From assembly GCF_022179545.1 (NCBI RefSeq), contig NZ_AP025518.1, positions 4,526,001 to 4,590,000 on the forward strand: 64,000 nucleotides of DNA, in the 5' to 3' direction. This stretch comes from Mycolicibacterium fortuitum subsp. fortuitum (GTDB taxonomy: Bacteria; Actinomycetota; Actinomycetes; Mycobacteriales; Mycobacteriaceae). The stretch's first letter is position 1, and each line of letters opens with the position of its first letter. Made by a program: the position numbers and the translations under genes. This document shows, piece after piece, positions 25,094-33,633 of the stretch. The notes under the pieces were generated by a model. The model was not told the DNA's origin. It searched no databases and saw nothing but the letters and a program-made list of their open reading frames with translations.

Positions 25094-26308
25094 ATGACCA
25101 CCGTCGAGAACGTGACTCGTGTCCTGCCCGGTACCTCGGAGTGGGATAACCTACTGGCGTCGATCGCCGCGGGCGCCAAAGACCGCGACCTGAACGACGA
25201 GAACCCATTCGATCAGGTGGCGGCACTCAAGCGGGCAGGCTTCGGCACCCTTCGGCTGCCCGAGTCCCTCGGGGGCGCCGGATTCACCGTGCCGCAGCTG
25301 TTCTCCGCGGTGATCGACGTGGCGAAAGCCGATCCCATTGTCGCCCATATCTTCCGGACTCATTTCTGGTTCACCGAGGAGCGACTGCGCACCGCTGATG
25401 ATCCGGTGTCCAGGTACTGGATCGGCAAGATCGCCGAAGGCAAGATCTTCGGCAACGCGTTCAGCGAGAAGGGCTCGCTCGCCGTGGGCAGCCTGGTGTT
25501 CAACACCCGGTTGTTGGCTGACGGTGCCGGCGCCTTCCGGCTGACCGGGGAGAAGTACTACAGCACCGGCACCCTGTTCTCGGACTACCTGACCGTCACC
25601 GCAACCACGGACCACGACTCGGTGGCCAACGTCCTGGTGCCGACCGACCGCGAGGGTGTCCGCCTCGTCGACGACTGGGACGGCTTCGGCCAACGCCGCA
25701 CCGGGACCGGCACCACCACGTTCACCGATGTTGCCGTCGCCGCCGACGAGATCCTCACCGATACGCCCTATGACGCCGAACCGGTACCGACCGTGCAGTA
25801 CGCCTCGCTGCAGCTGTTCATCCACGCGGTGGTGGCAGGCATCCTGGCCAATGTCGTCGACGACGGCGTGGCCCTGCTGCGCTCGCGCGAGCGCAACTTC
25901 AGCCACGCCGTCACCGAGCGGCCCACCGACGACCCGCTGCTACAACGCCAGCTCGGAGTGCTGGCCAGCACCGCCTATGTGGCGCGGGCCGCGGTCCTCG
26001 ATGCGGCCGCAGCGATCGGAGCGGCCACCGACTCGGCGGTCGACGGCGTGCCTGACCAGAAGCTCGCCGCGGAAGCCCAACTCAAGGTCGCGAAGGTCAA
26101 AGTCCACCTCGACGACGTCGCACCGGAGGCCGCCACGCGGCTGCTGGAGCTCGGCGGGGCCAGCGCCGCCTCTCGCCAGCGCAACCTGGACCGGCACTGG
26201 CGCAACATCCGCACCATCACGCTGCACAACCCGGTGGCGTACAAGGCTCGGGTGATCGGACAGAACCTGTTGCACGGCACACCCCTTCCGGCCAACGCCT
26301 ACTTCTGA
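25094..26308 (+). CDS. Acyl-CoA-dehydrogenase-fold flavin monooxygenase (DszC/SfnB-like)
   Basis: 404 aa starting at ATG 25094. It has the ACAD N-terminal helical domain (LRLPESLGGAGFTVPQLF), a middle beta domain with LTGEKYYSTGTLFSDYLTV, and a C-terminal helical domain ending LDRHWRNIRTITLHNPVAYK. The HWRN...HNP ending is typical of DszC/SfnB-type FMNH2-dependent monooxygenases rather than of true acyl-CoA dehydrogenases. A sulfur- or nitrogen-containing substrate is plausible. No flavin reductase is adjacent. It follows tetR in the same direction. Confidence 0.84.
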   Translation: MTTVENVTRVLPGTSEWDNLLASIAAGAKDRDLNDENPFDQVAALKRAGFGTLRLPESLGGAGFTVPQLFSAVIDVAKADPIVAHIFRTHFWFTEERLRTADDPVSRYWIGKIAEGKIFGNAFSEKGSLAVGSLVFNTRLLADGAGAFRLTGEKYYSTGTLFSDYLTVTATTDHDSVANVLVPTDREGVRLVDDWDGFGQRRTGTGTTTFTDVAVAADEILTDTPYDAEPVPTVQYASLQLFIHAVVAGILANVVDDGVALLRSRERNFSHAVTERPTDDPLLQRQLGVLASTAYVARAAVLDAAAAIGAATDSAVDGVPDQKLAAEAQLKVAKVKVHLDDVAPEAATRLLELGGASAASRQRNLDRHWRNIRTITLHNPVAYKARVIGQNLLHGTPLPANAYF

Positions 26309-26319
26309 TCCGCTTCACA

Positions 26320-27231
26320 TCACTCGTGGCGCATGGCCGCACGCACGCAACCGCGTAGCCACCGGTGGGCACCGTCGGCGTGGTAGCGCGGATGCCAGGC
26401 CATGCTGAGCACGAGCGGCGGCAGATCGAGCGGAATCTCGAACGTCTGCAGTCCGAAGGTGTCGATGGCATGCTGCCCGATCCGCACGGGCAGCATGCCC
26501 ACCAGATCGCTGTCCTTGATCAAGAAGAGCCCGCCCGCCGGATTGGGCGCACAGACCACCACTCGTCGGCGCAGGCCGTGCTCGGCGAGCAACTCGTCAA
26601 CCGGACCGCGCAGCCGGCCACGCCGAGAGAACACCACATGCTCGGCAGCGGCAAACCGCTTGAGCGTGACGCGTTTTCCGGCCAGCGCATGCCCTGAACG
26701 TACAACTCCGACAAACCGATCGTTCACCACGTGCTCGATGTGGGTCTCCGGTTCGGTGCGGCGGATCTGGCCGATCTCGATATCGACACTGCCGTCCCGC
26801 AACGACTGCGTGTCCTCATGGCTCTCCCCCACGAACCGCACCGTGACGCCGGGAGCTTGCGCGCGAATCTGCGCGAGCAGCCGCGAGCCGATCGTACTGA
26901 ACAAACCCTCGCCCAACTGGACCGCGAACGTGCGCTGCAGGGTTGCGGGCTCAGGAACATCCGGCGGGATGAACACGGATCTGGCCTGTGCCACGATGTC
27001 GTGCACCGTACCCTGCATCGCCAATGCCCTTGGCGTTGGGACCATTTCACGGCCGGCGCGCACCAATACCGGATCACCCAGAACACGCCGCAACCGGGCC
27101 AGTGTCCGGCTCATCGCCGGGGACGACGTGTGCAGGCGCTGCGCTGCCCCGCCGACGCTGCGTTCGTCGAGCAACGCATCCAGGGCGAGCAGCAGGTTGA
27201 GGTCGAGGTGAGGCTCCATCGTCGATTCCAT
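26320..27231 (-). CDS. LysR-family transcriptional regulator
   Basis: About 303 aa. The HTH near the N-terminus reads LNLLLALDALLDERSVGGAA and HTSSPAMSRTLARLRRVLGD (res ~8-50), followed by the LysR substrate-binding fold (VDIEIGQIRRTEPETHIEHV). Starts at ATG 27231, ATG 27219 or TTG 27240 are possible, without a decisive ribosome site. It is divergent from the O-methyltransferase; ATTGC (27243-27247) and GCAAT (27269-27273) form a weak inverted repeat in the gap that may be its site. Confidence 0.9.
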   Translation of the reverse strand: MESTMEPHLDLNLLLALDALLDERSVGGAAQRLHTSSPAMSRTLARLRRVLGDPVLVRAGREMVPTPRALAMQGTVHDIVAQARSVFIPPDVPEPATLQRTFAVQLGEGLFSTIGSRLLAQIRAQAPGVTVRFVGESHEDTQSLRDGSVDIEIGQIRRTEPETHIEHVVNDRFVGVVRSGHALAGKRVTLKRFAAAEHVVFSRRGRLRGPVDELLAEHGLRRRVVVCAPNPAGGLFLIKDSDLVGMLPVRIGQHAIDTFGLQTFEIPLDLPPLVLSMAWHPRYHADGAHRWLRGCVRAAMRHE

Positions 27232-27298
27232 TTCTGACAACTATTGCTTACCAAACATGCACTGGAAGGCAATCCAGAGCGAGAATACCGTGAACGGC

Positions 27299-27958
27299 AT
27301 GACGAATACGCTCGCGACCGCCCCGGTCTCCACCGTGCTGCAACATCTTCTGGAGGCCGAACAGCGGAATGACCCGGCCGCCTTCGCTACCATCGGCGGC
27401 TATCCAGTTGACGCCGACGCGGCCCAGCGCGCCGAGAAGTTCAAAGATGTGTACATGTCGGTCTCGGAGACCGGTGGACAACTGCTCTATCTGCTCGCTC
27501 GTGCGGTGGGCGCCCGCAACGTCGTCGAATACGGCACGTCGTTCGGCGTGTCGACCCTCTACCTCGCCAGCGCGGTCCGTGACAACGGCGGCGGAACTGT
27601 CGTCGGGACAGAGTTGCAGCCCGACAAAGCCGCTGCGGCCCAACGCAATTTCGATGCCGCCGGTCTCGGCGACGTGATCGACCTTCGCGTCGGCGACGCC
27701 CGCGACACGCTGTCCGACATCGCCGGACCGGTCGATCTCGTACTGCTCGACGGCTGGCCGGAACTGGCTTTGCCGGTCCTCGAGCTCCTCGAGCCTCGGC
27801 TCCGGCCGGGAACGCTGATCCTGGTCGATGACGTCAATCTCGACTTCGGCCACGACGCGCACGGCGCCCTGCTGAGCTACCTCGCCGAATCCGAGGCCTA
27901 CCTCGCGGTCACACTGCCGGTTTCCGACGGCATCCAGGCGTGCGTGCGACTGGCCTGA
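27299..27958 (+). CDS. SAM-dependent O-methyltransferase (CCoAOMT-like)
   Basis: 219 aa with the class I fold of catechol/caffeoyl-CoA-type enzymes: NVVEYGTSFGVSTLYLASAV binds SAM, VVGTELQPDKAAAAQRNF follows as motif post I, and VDLVLLDGWPELALPVLELL plus LILVDDVNLD carry metal-site acidic residues. The start is ATG 27299. It is paired with a divergent LysR regulator, which suggests substrate-responsive control. The acceptor is unknown. Confidence 0.85.
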   Translation: MTNTLATAPVSTVLQHLLEAEQRNDPAAFATIGGYPVDADAAQRAEKFKDVYMSVSETGGQLLYLLARAVGARNVVEYGTSFGVSTLYLASAVRDNGGGTVVGTELQPDKAAAAQRNFDAAGLGDVIDLRVGDARDTLSDIAGPVDLVLLDGWPELALPVLELLEPRLRPGTLILVDDVNLDFGHDAHGALLSYLAESEAYLAVTLPVSDGIQACVRLA

Positions 27959-27963
27959 GCCGG

Positions 27964-30597
27964 CTAGGTGGTCAATTCGATGTGGTGCGCGTCGCCGACG
28001 GCGGCGTAGCGCTCCGGGCTGCAGGTCAACACGATGACCTGCCCATCTCCGCCGACGGCGTCGAACACCGCCCCCATCTTGGTCAGCCGTTCGGGATCGG
28101 TGAAACCGAGTGCGTCGTCGATGACGACGGGCACGCTGTCCTCCTTGGCCACCATCGAGGCGCCGGCCAGGCGCGCAACGATGGCCAATTGTTCCTTGGC
28201 TCCGCCCGACAGCGATTCGTACGGCACGGTGCGTCCGGAAAGCGTGCGGGTGCGAATGTTGAGGTCGCTGTCGACGTCGACCTCGAAATCCTCCCCGAAC
28301 ACGAGCCGGCCGAGCCGCTGCACCTCGAGGCGGAACGGGTCCGCGTAACGCTGACGGGTGGCATCACGGTGGCGTGCCATCACCGACCGCAGAGTCTCGG
28401 CCGCACGGGCTCGCCGATGTACCCGGAGGTACTCGGTGTGGGCGTGCTCCCGTTCGGTCTCGGCGGCATCGAGAAGCCCCTTGCGCCCCTGGGTGCCGTA
28501 CACCTTGAGCTGCCCGGCCAGCTCCTGCAGGCCATCGGCTGCCGCGCGGTGCCGAGTATCGAGCGCTTGGGCACAGCGGGCCGCCTCGTCGAGCGCAGCC
28601 TGCACCGAATCTGGCGCAGTAGCCGACAATTCGGAGCGCAGAGCGGCCACCCGGCCCTCCGCAGCGGTGGCCTCGTCGTCGGCGGCCTGAGCGTTGACCG
28701 CCAACTCGTCGTCACCGACCTGCGCCCGCTGGACCTCCAATCGGCCCGCGGCCACCGTCAACTCGGCCTGTGCCGTGGTCAGCTTCTCGCGTAACACGCT
28801 CAGCCGGGTCGACTTCTCCGACAGCTTCTGGGCCGCCGCGGCTATCACCTTGCGGCTGGTCTCGCTCTCGGCCACCGACCGACGGTGCACCGCGACCGCG
28901 GCGTCGAGTTCATTGCGGGCAGCGGCGATATCGGTCGGGCCGGCCAGCTCGAACAAGCCGGCCGCATCGGGTTGTCCGGCGCGAAGTTGTGAAAGTCGAG
29001 CTCGCAGGTCCGATAGTTGGTCCTCGCCGGTGAGCGCATCGACGGTGGCACGCAAACGGTCTCGGCCGGCCAGCAGTTCCCGCCGGCGGCCGTCGAGTGC
29101 CCGCGCGGTATCGACGCCGTCGACCCCTGCTGCGGCCAGCGCCGCGGTCAACACATTCTGCGCCTCATCGAGGCGGGCCTGGGTCTGTGCGGCGGGCGTT
29201 CCCGGCACCACACGGACACGCAGCACCCCGGGTACGTCGATCTCGGTTTCGGCTGTGGTGTTGACCGACCAGGGGCCGCCCGCCTCAAGAGCGATCCGCG
29301 TCGCGTCCACCGTGACGTCGAGATCGGCGACGGCGACGAGTTCGATGCGCGCCGAGGCAAGTTCGGCCTGGCCGGCGGCGCGTTCTACCGCCAGAGCAGC
29401 CGACTCGATGGCCCGCATGCTCGCATCGTCAACCGTGATTTCGGCGAGCTCGCGGTTGACCCGCTCGAGTTCGCGGACACCGGCGTCGATCTTGCTCAGC
29501 CGGGCGGCGAGTCGATCCGCCTCGTCACGGTCGGTCATCCGGGCGAGGGTCGAGCGGGCGGCCTCCACGCGGGCTTCGTGCTCTTGTGCTGCCACCCGCG
29601 CCTGCTCGGCCGCGGCCTCGGCCGCCTCGTGAACCTCCCGTGCCGTGGTGGCTTCCGCGTCGGCCACGCTCAGCATGGCCTGAAGTTCGGTGATGGTGGC
29701 GGCACGCTCGTCGAGCTCGGCGCGCAGCCGTCGCCGTTCGGTGAGCGCGGCAGCCGACGCGGACTGCGCGACCCGGGCGGCTTCGGCCACCACCTCGGCC
29801 TCCTTGAGCCGTTGCACCAGCGCGGCAACCGCCTCGGCAGCAGTGCGGGCCGCGGCCAGGCGTTCCTGGGCCACCGCACGCTCGGCGGCCAACCCGGTGA
29901 CCTCGACGCTCAATTCGGCATGCCTGCGTACCGCGTCGTCGACCTCGGCCACCGCCTCCGCGCACCGCGCCACCGCGTCATCGGCGGCGGCGAGTCGCTT
30001 GGTCACCGCAGCCCACTCCCCCGTGGGCCGGCCGGTCGCGGTGAAGTAGCGCAGATACTCGGCGTCGATTCGCTCGATCAGCAGCGGCTCGTCCCCGGAG
30101 AGCGTGACCGCCTCACCGGCGGCGACATCGAGGGCCCGCGCGAGCGCATCCGAACCGGACAGATCAACAGGTGCCGTCGAGCTCGACTGCAAGACCCGCT
30201 GGGCCTGCCACAGGTTGGTGTCCACAGTCTCTGCGAGCATCGCCAGCACCCGCTCGTGCGCCTCGTCCCCGCTGAGCTGCTCACGCACCGGAGCCAGCAC
30301 CGTCAGCTGAGTTTCGGCACGCTTGTGAAAACGCTTGCGGTACATGAACCGGTAAGGGCCGGTGGATATCTCGGCCATCACCTCGGCACCGACGTCGGCG
30401 TGGGTGGGCTTGACCTGCTTGACTTCCTTCTTGCCCGATCGGTCCTTGGCCTCGAGCAGCAGATCCAGCGCCTCGATCATCGAGGACTTGCCGATCTCGT
30501 TGGCACCGCTGACCACCACCACACCGCGATCGGGGAATTCGATCTCGCGGTGCGTGACGCCACGGTAGTTGGTCAGGACCAGGCGGTGCAGTTTCAT
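27964..30597 (-). CDS. Rad50/SbcC-like SMC-type ATPase (Rv1278-like)
   Basis: 877 aa. The N-terminal half-ATPase has a Walker A at SGANEIGKSSM (res ~31-41). A long, Ala/Glu/Arg-rich coiled coil runs over ~180-720. The C-terminal half has the signature ESLSGGAKEQLAIVARLAG and Walker B VPVVIDDALGFTDPER. No CxxC zinc hook is present in the coil, unlike Rad50/SbcC. It overlaps the upstream nuclease gene as ATGA, as in the M. tuberculosis Rv1277-Rv1278 pair, so the two probably form a DNA-processing complex. Confidence 0.88.
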   Translation of the reverse strand: MKLHRLVLTNYRGVTHREIEFPDRGVVVVSGANEIGKSSMIEALDLLLEAKDRSGKKEVKQVKPTHADVGAEVMAEISTGPYRFMYRKRFHKRAETQLTVLAPVREQLSGDEAHERVLAMLAETVDTNLWQAQRVLQSSSTAPVDLSGSDALARALDVAAGEAVTLSGDEPLLIERIDAEYLRYFTATGRPTGEWAAVTKRLAAADDAVARCAEAVAEVDDAVRRHAELSVEVTGLAAERAVAQERLAAARTAAEAVAALVQRLKEAEVVAEAARVAQSASAAALTERRRLRAELDERAATITELQAMLSVADAEATTAREVHEAAEAAAEQARVAAQEHEARVEAARSTLARMTDRDEADRLAARLSKIDAGVRELERVNRELAEITVDDASMRAIESAALAVERAAGQAELASARIELVAVADLDVTVDATRIALEAGGPWSVNTTAETEIDVPGVLRVRVVPGTPAAQTQARLDEAQNVLTAALAAAGVDGVDTARALDGRRRELLAGRDRLRATVDALTGEDQLSDLRARLSQLRAGQPDAAGLFELAGPTDIAAARNELDAAVAVHRRSVAESETSRKVIAAAAQKLSEKSTRLSVLREKLTTAQAELTVAAGRLEVQRAQVGDDELAVNAQAADDEATAAEGRVAALRSELSATAPDSVQAALDEAARCAQALDTRHRAAADGLQELAGQLKVYGTQGRKGLLDAAETEREHAHTEYLRVHRRARAAETLRSVMARHRDATRQRYADPFRLEVQRLGRLVFGEDFEVDVDSDLNIRTRTLSGRTVPYESLSGGAKEQLAIVARLAGASMVAKEDSVPVVIDDALGFTDPERLTKMGAVFDAVGGDGQVIVLTCSPERYAAVGDAHHIELTT

Positions 30598-31745
30598 GCC
30601 GCGCTCCCCCGATCCACCAAGCGCAGCAACAGCCCCAGTGCCGCCCGGGCGTCATCGGCCGCCGCTCCGTCGGTGCGAGCCGTGGCCACCAACTCGTCGA
30701 CTGCGGCCGCCGCGAACCCACCTATGCCGAGGTCGTCGAATTCGCCGTCGGCAGGCAGCACGGCGATCTCGGTGTGCCGCTCCCACGTGGTCAGCGCCGC
30801 GAACAACCTCGCGTACTTGTCGAGGCAGGCATCGAGTGCAGCCTTGTCCGTCACGGTCAGCGAACCCGTCAAGGCCAGCCGCACCACGGTGCGTTCCTTG
30901 TCTGCCAACAGATCCAGATTGAGATCCAGATCGGTCACGTCGCGGTCGGTGTCGACTTCACGACGCAACGTGACGAAGCGCCACCGGCCCACCCGTTCGG
31001 AATCCACCCGTACCGGACGGTGCGGATCGGTCTCGTCGATCTCGACCACCAGGACGTGGCCCGGGTCGGATTCGATGTCGTCATAGTTGGTCACCTCGGG
31101 CGAGCCCGAGTACCACACCCGGCCGGTCGACCCCACCTCGGTACGGGAGTGCTTGTCCCCCAACGCCACATAGTGGACGGCCCCGCGGGCGAGGGCATCT
31201 TCCAGCGCGGCCAGCCGGATCAGTGACGGCTTGTCCTTGTCCGGATCGAGGATGTCGACCCCGCCGTGGCCGACCACCAGCCGGGTGGTCCCATCGGCGG
31301 GCAGGCCGGCCAGCACCTCACCCACCAGATCGGACGTGGGCGCCTTGGACCGCCACGGCGCGGCCACGATCTCCAGGCCCGGGCGCACCTCGTGCACGCC
31401 CGCGCGATCGAGCACCACGACGTTGTCCGGGCACTCCGCTGTGAAGAGAGCACTGGTGTAGACCGAGGCGGCATCGAGCGGATCGTGGTTGCCCGGCAAC
31501 AGGTATACCGGCACGCCGATGGCGCGCATGGCCTCCAGTGAGAGGCTCACATCCCGCGGCGCCAACTGGTTGTGCTCGAAGACATCTCCGGCTACCACGA
31601 CGAACTCGGCGCCCGAGGCAGCGGCCACCGGGCCGAGGGCCGTGACCGCCTCCCGGCGCGATGCCGAGTACCGGGGCTGCGCCTCACCGTTCAGGAAGTG
31701 ACGGGTCATGCCGAGCTGCCAGTCGGCGGTGTGCAGAAAACGCAT
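30594..31745 (-). CDS. SbcD/Mre11-like metallophosphoesterase (Rv1277-like)
   Basis: 383 aa from ATG 31745, with AAAGGA upstream. Calcineurin-type motifs run in order: HTADWQLG, VVAGDVFEHN, LPGNHDP, VVGHGGVD and ALGDKHSR. In the first motif Mre11/SbcD normally has D-x-H; here it is D-W-Q, so one metal-binding His is replaced by Gln. It probably acts as a DNA nuclease with the coupled ATPase, although the altered ligand may change metal use. It is divergent from the SixA gene. Confidence 0.9.
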   Translation of the reverse strand: MRFLHTADWQLGMTRHFLNGEAQPRYSASRREAVTALGPVAAASGAEFVVVAGDVFEHNQLAPRDVSLSLEAMRAIGVPVYLLPGNHDPLDAASVYTSALFTAECPDNVVVLDRAGVHEVRPGLEIVAAPWRSKAPTSDLVGEVLAGLPADGTTRLVVGHGGVDILDPDKDKPSLIRLAALEDALARGAVHYVALGDKHSRTEVGSTGRVWYSGSPEVTNYDDIESDPGHVLVVEIDETDPHRPVRVDSERVGRWRFVTLRREVDTDRDVTDLDLNLDLLADKERTVVRLALTGSLTVTDKAALDACLDKYARLFAALTTWERHTEIAVLPADGEFDDLGIGGFAAAAVDELVATARTDGAAADDARAALGLLLRLVDRGSAA

Positions 31746-31861
31746 CGGCCCCGTCCTTTCTCCCATGATCCCCCGCGGGTTCATCTTCCGAGCAAGGCGA
31801 GTGTAGGACCGGCGGCCGACAAGTCCTGGGACCTGCCACGGCATGGCCTAACCTGGTTGGA

Positions 31862-32383
31862 ATGGCCGATCCGATCAGTCCGATCAGAACCCTGCTGCTG
31901 ATGCGTCACGCCAAGTCGGACTATCCCGACGGGGTTGCCGACCACGACCGTCCGCTGGCCGCGCGCGGGATCAGAGAGGCCGGCCTGGCCGGGGACTGGA
32001 TCCGGGCCAACATCGCCGCGGTGGATGCGGTGCTGTGCTCGACTGCGACGCGGACCCGTCAGACCTTGGAACGCACCGGCATCGACGCGCCCGTGCAGTT
32101 CGCCGAACGGATCTATGACGCCAGGCCGGGCACCGTCATCGACGAGATCAACGGCGTCTCGTCCCGTTTCGGTACCGACCCGTCGACGGTCTTGCTGATC
32201 GGGCACGAGCCGGCCATGTCCGCCGTCGCGCTCGGCCTGGCCGACGGCTCGAACGCGACTGCGGCCGCGAGCATTTCACTCAAATTCCCGACCTCGGCGA
32301 TCGCGGTGCTGCGCGTCAACAGCTCGTGGGACCAGCTCGCGCTCGGCGGCGCGACACTGGTGCGCTTCCACGTACCCCGTTAG
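31862..32383 (+). CDS. SixA-type histidine phosphatase (Rv1276c-like)
   Basis: 173 aa of the histidine phosphatase superfamily. The phospho-accepting His lies in LLMRHAKSDYPDG, with further core residues in TRTRQTLERTG and the second His in LIGHEPAMS. RHAKS rather than RHGE places it in the SixA branch, which dephosphorylates phosphohistidine or small phosphate compounds. TAACCT seven bases before the ATG may be its -10 box. The last four bases overlap convergent lprC. Confidence 0.9.
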   Translation: MADPISPIRTLLLMRHAKSDYPDGVADHDRPLAARGIREAGLAGDWIRANIAAVDAVLCSTATRTRQTLERTGIDAPVQFAERIYDARPGTVIDEINGVSSRFGTDPSTVLLIGHEPAMSAVALGLADGSNATAAASISLKFPTSAIAVLRVNSSWDQLALGGATLVRFHVPR

Positions 32384-32928
32384 GAGTTGGTGGCCAGCGT
32401 CAGTTCCATGAGTTTGATGGCCATGGGGCAGGCGTCGATGCCAGGCGCCTGCGGATTGACCCACCAGCCCACCACACCGGCCGCGTCACTGGCCACGCCG
32501 CAGGCACCGTTGAGCCCGCTGGGCTTCATGATGATCGAATCGACACCGGCGATACGCCGTTGCTCGATGGCGTACTGCAACTTCTCGGCCGTTTGACGCT
32601 CGTTGTCCAGGCTGCCCTGCTCGTACCAGAACCGGGTGATGTCGACCAGGCCGGCCGGGTTGGCCGCCTGCCAGCGGCACACCGCCCCGACGAAGGTGCT
32701 CTGGATGTCCAGCGGGTCGGCACCGACCGTCTTGGCGAGGATGTCCGTGGTGAGGACGTCACATTCCTTGAGCAGGTTGGGGTAGGTCTTCTCCGACTTG
32801 TTGTTGCTCGGGCCGCCGCTCGATCCCTCTTTGGTGGCGGTGCCGTCCACCGTTTGGGTGCAACCGGCGAGCCCGGCCGACACTGCCAGCACCGCGAGGA
32901 TCCCGGCAACTCCACGACGCGTCATCAT
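32380..32928 (-). CDS. lprC: Lipoprotein LprC (DUF3558 family)
   Basis: 182-aa exported lipoprotein. The signal helix VAGILAVLAVSAGLAGC ends in lipobox LAGC, followed by a Ser/Gly linker and the DUF3558 domain, whose paired cysteines are in LKECDVLTTD, GAVCRWQ, NGACGVAS and DACPMA. ATG 32928 overlaps the lprB stop as ATGA. M. tuberculosis has the same lprB-lprC pair between the ABC exporter and the SixA gene. Molecular function unknown. Confidence 0.88.
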   Translation of the reverse strand: MMTRRGVAGILAVLAVSAGLAGCTQTVDGTATKEGSSGGPSNNKSEKTYPNLLKECDVLTTDILAKTVGADPLDIQSTFVGAVCRWQAANPAGLVDITRFWYEQGSLDNERQTAEKLQYAIEQRRIAGVDSIIMKPSGLNGACGVASDAAGVVGWWVNPQAPGIDACPMAIKLMELTLATNS

Positions 32929-33509
32929 TTGGAATTCACAATCGACTGGCGGGTCAACTCCTTGGCGACCTCGCACGGATCCGGGTAGGGCTTCTGGTCG
33001 AAGCTCACAGACCACTCGATGAAATCGTCATCGAACTGGATGCCGATCTCACACAGGTTGACGTCGCCGGCCTTGAGCGGGTTCTCCCCGACCGCGATGA
33101 AACCGCCGTGACCCTCGATGTTGATGTCCTCCACGCTGGTCCGCGACAGTTCCTCGGTCTTGCGTTCCCGCCCGATCGGGCTGCCCCTGAACCAGGTGAA
33201 CGAGAAGTGCGGGCCCAGGATGCTGCCGCCCTGCAGCCACTGACAGCCCGAGGAATTGGTCGCGGTGTTGACCAGTCCCTGCACCTGGGTCAACTCCGTC
33301 ACCGTCTGATCGCTCACGCCGCCGCAATGGGGAAAATGCGGGCCGTGCTTACCGGTGCCGCCGGCACTCTGCGTCTCGGTCTGAGGCACCTGAGGAGACG
33401 CGGGCTCGTCGGTCGAGCACCCGGCGAACACCGGGACCATTGCCGCAGCCAATACCGCCAAGGCTCTGGCATTGCGGAGTAGTGGCTTGGTGGCCGTGCG
33501 GGCAGTCAC
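32925..33509 (-). CDS. lprB: Lipoprotein LprB (DUF3558 family)
   Basis: 194 aa from GTG 33509. The signal peptide with lipobox FAGC (ALAVLAAAMVPVFAGC) is followed by a Gln/Pro/Ser linker and a DUF3558 domain: PHCGGVSDQTVTELTQVQG, SGCQWLQGG, VNLCEIGIQ, and CEVAKELTRQS at the end. It is paralogous to LprC, which it precedes in an operon. It is divergent from the ABC exporter genes. Confidence 0.88.
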   Translation of the reverse strand: MTARTATKPLLRNARALAVLAAAMVPVFAGCSTDEPASPQVPQTETQSAGGTGKHGPHFPHCGGVSDQTVTELTQVQGLVNTATNSSGCQWLQGGSILGPHFSFTWFRGSPIGRERKTEELSRTSVEDINIEGHGGFIAVGENPLKAGDVNLCEIGIQFDDDFIEWSVSFDQKPYPDPCEVAKELTRQSIVNSK

Positions 33510-33633
33510 GCCATGCACTGTAGCTGCAACACCTATGCCCCATACCGACATACCGACTGACCTGGACTTTCACCGACCGGACACGGCGGCGGCCGGACAC
33601 GACCGGCAGCCTGCGGTGTGCAAGAGTAACCAG

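Noticed and set aside
25094..26308. Fatty-acid beta-oxidation acyl-CoA dehydrogenase
   Set aside because: The catalytic-base region of a true acyl-CoA dehydrogenase was not recognised, and the HWRN/HNP C-terminal pattern fits DszC/SfnB-type monooxygenases better.
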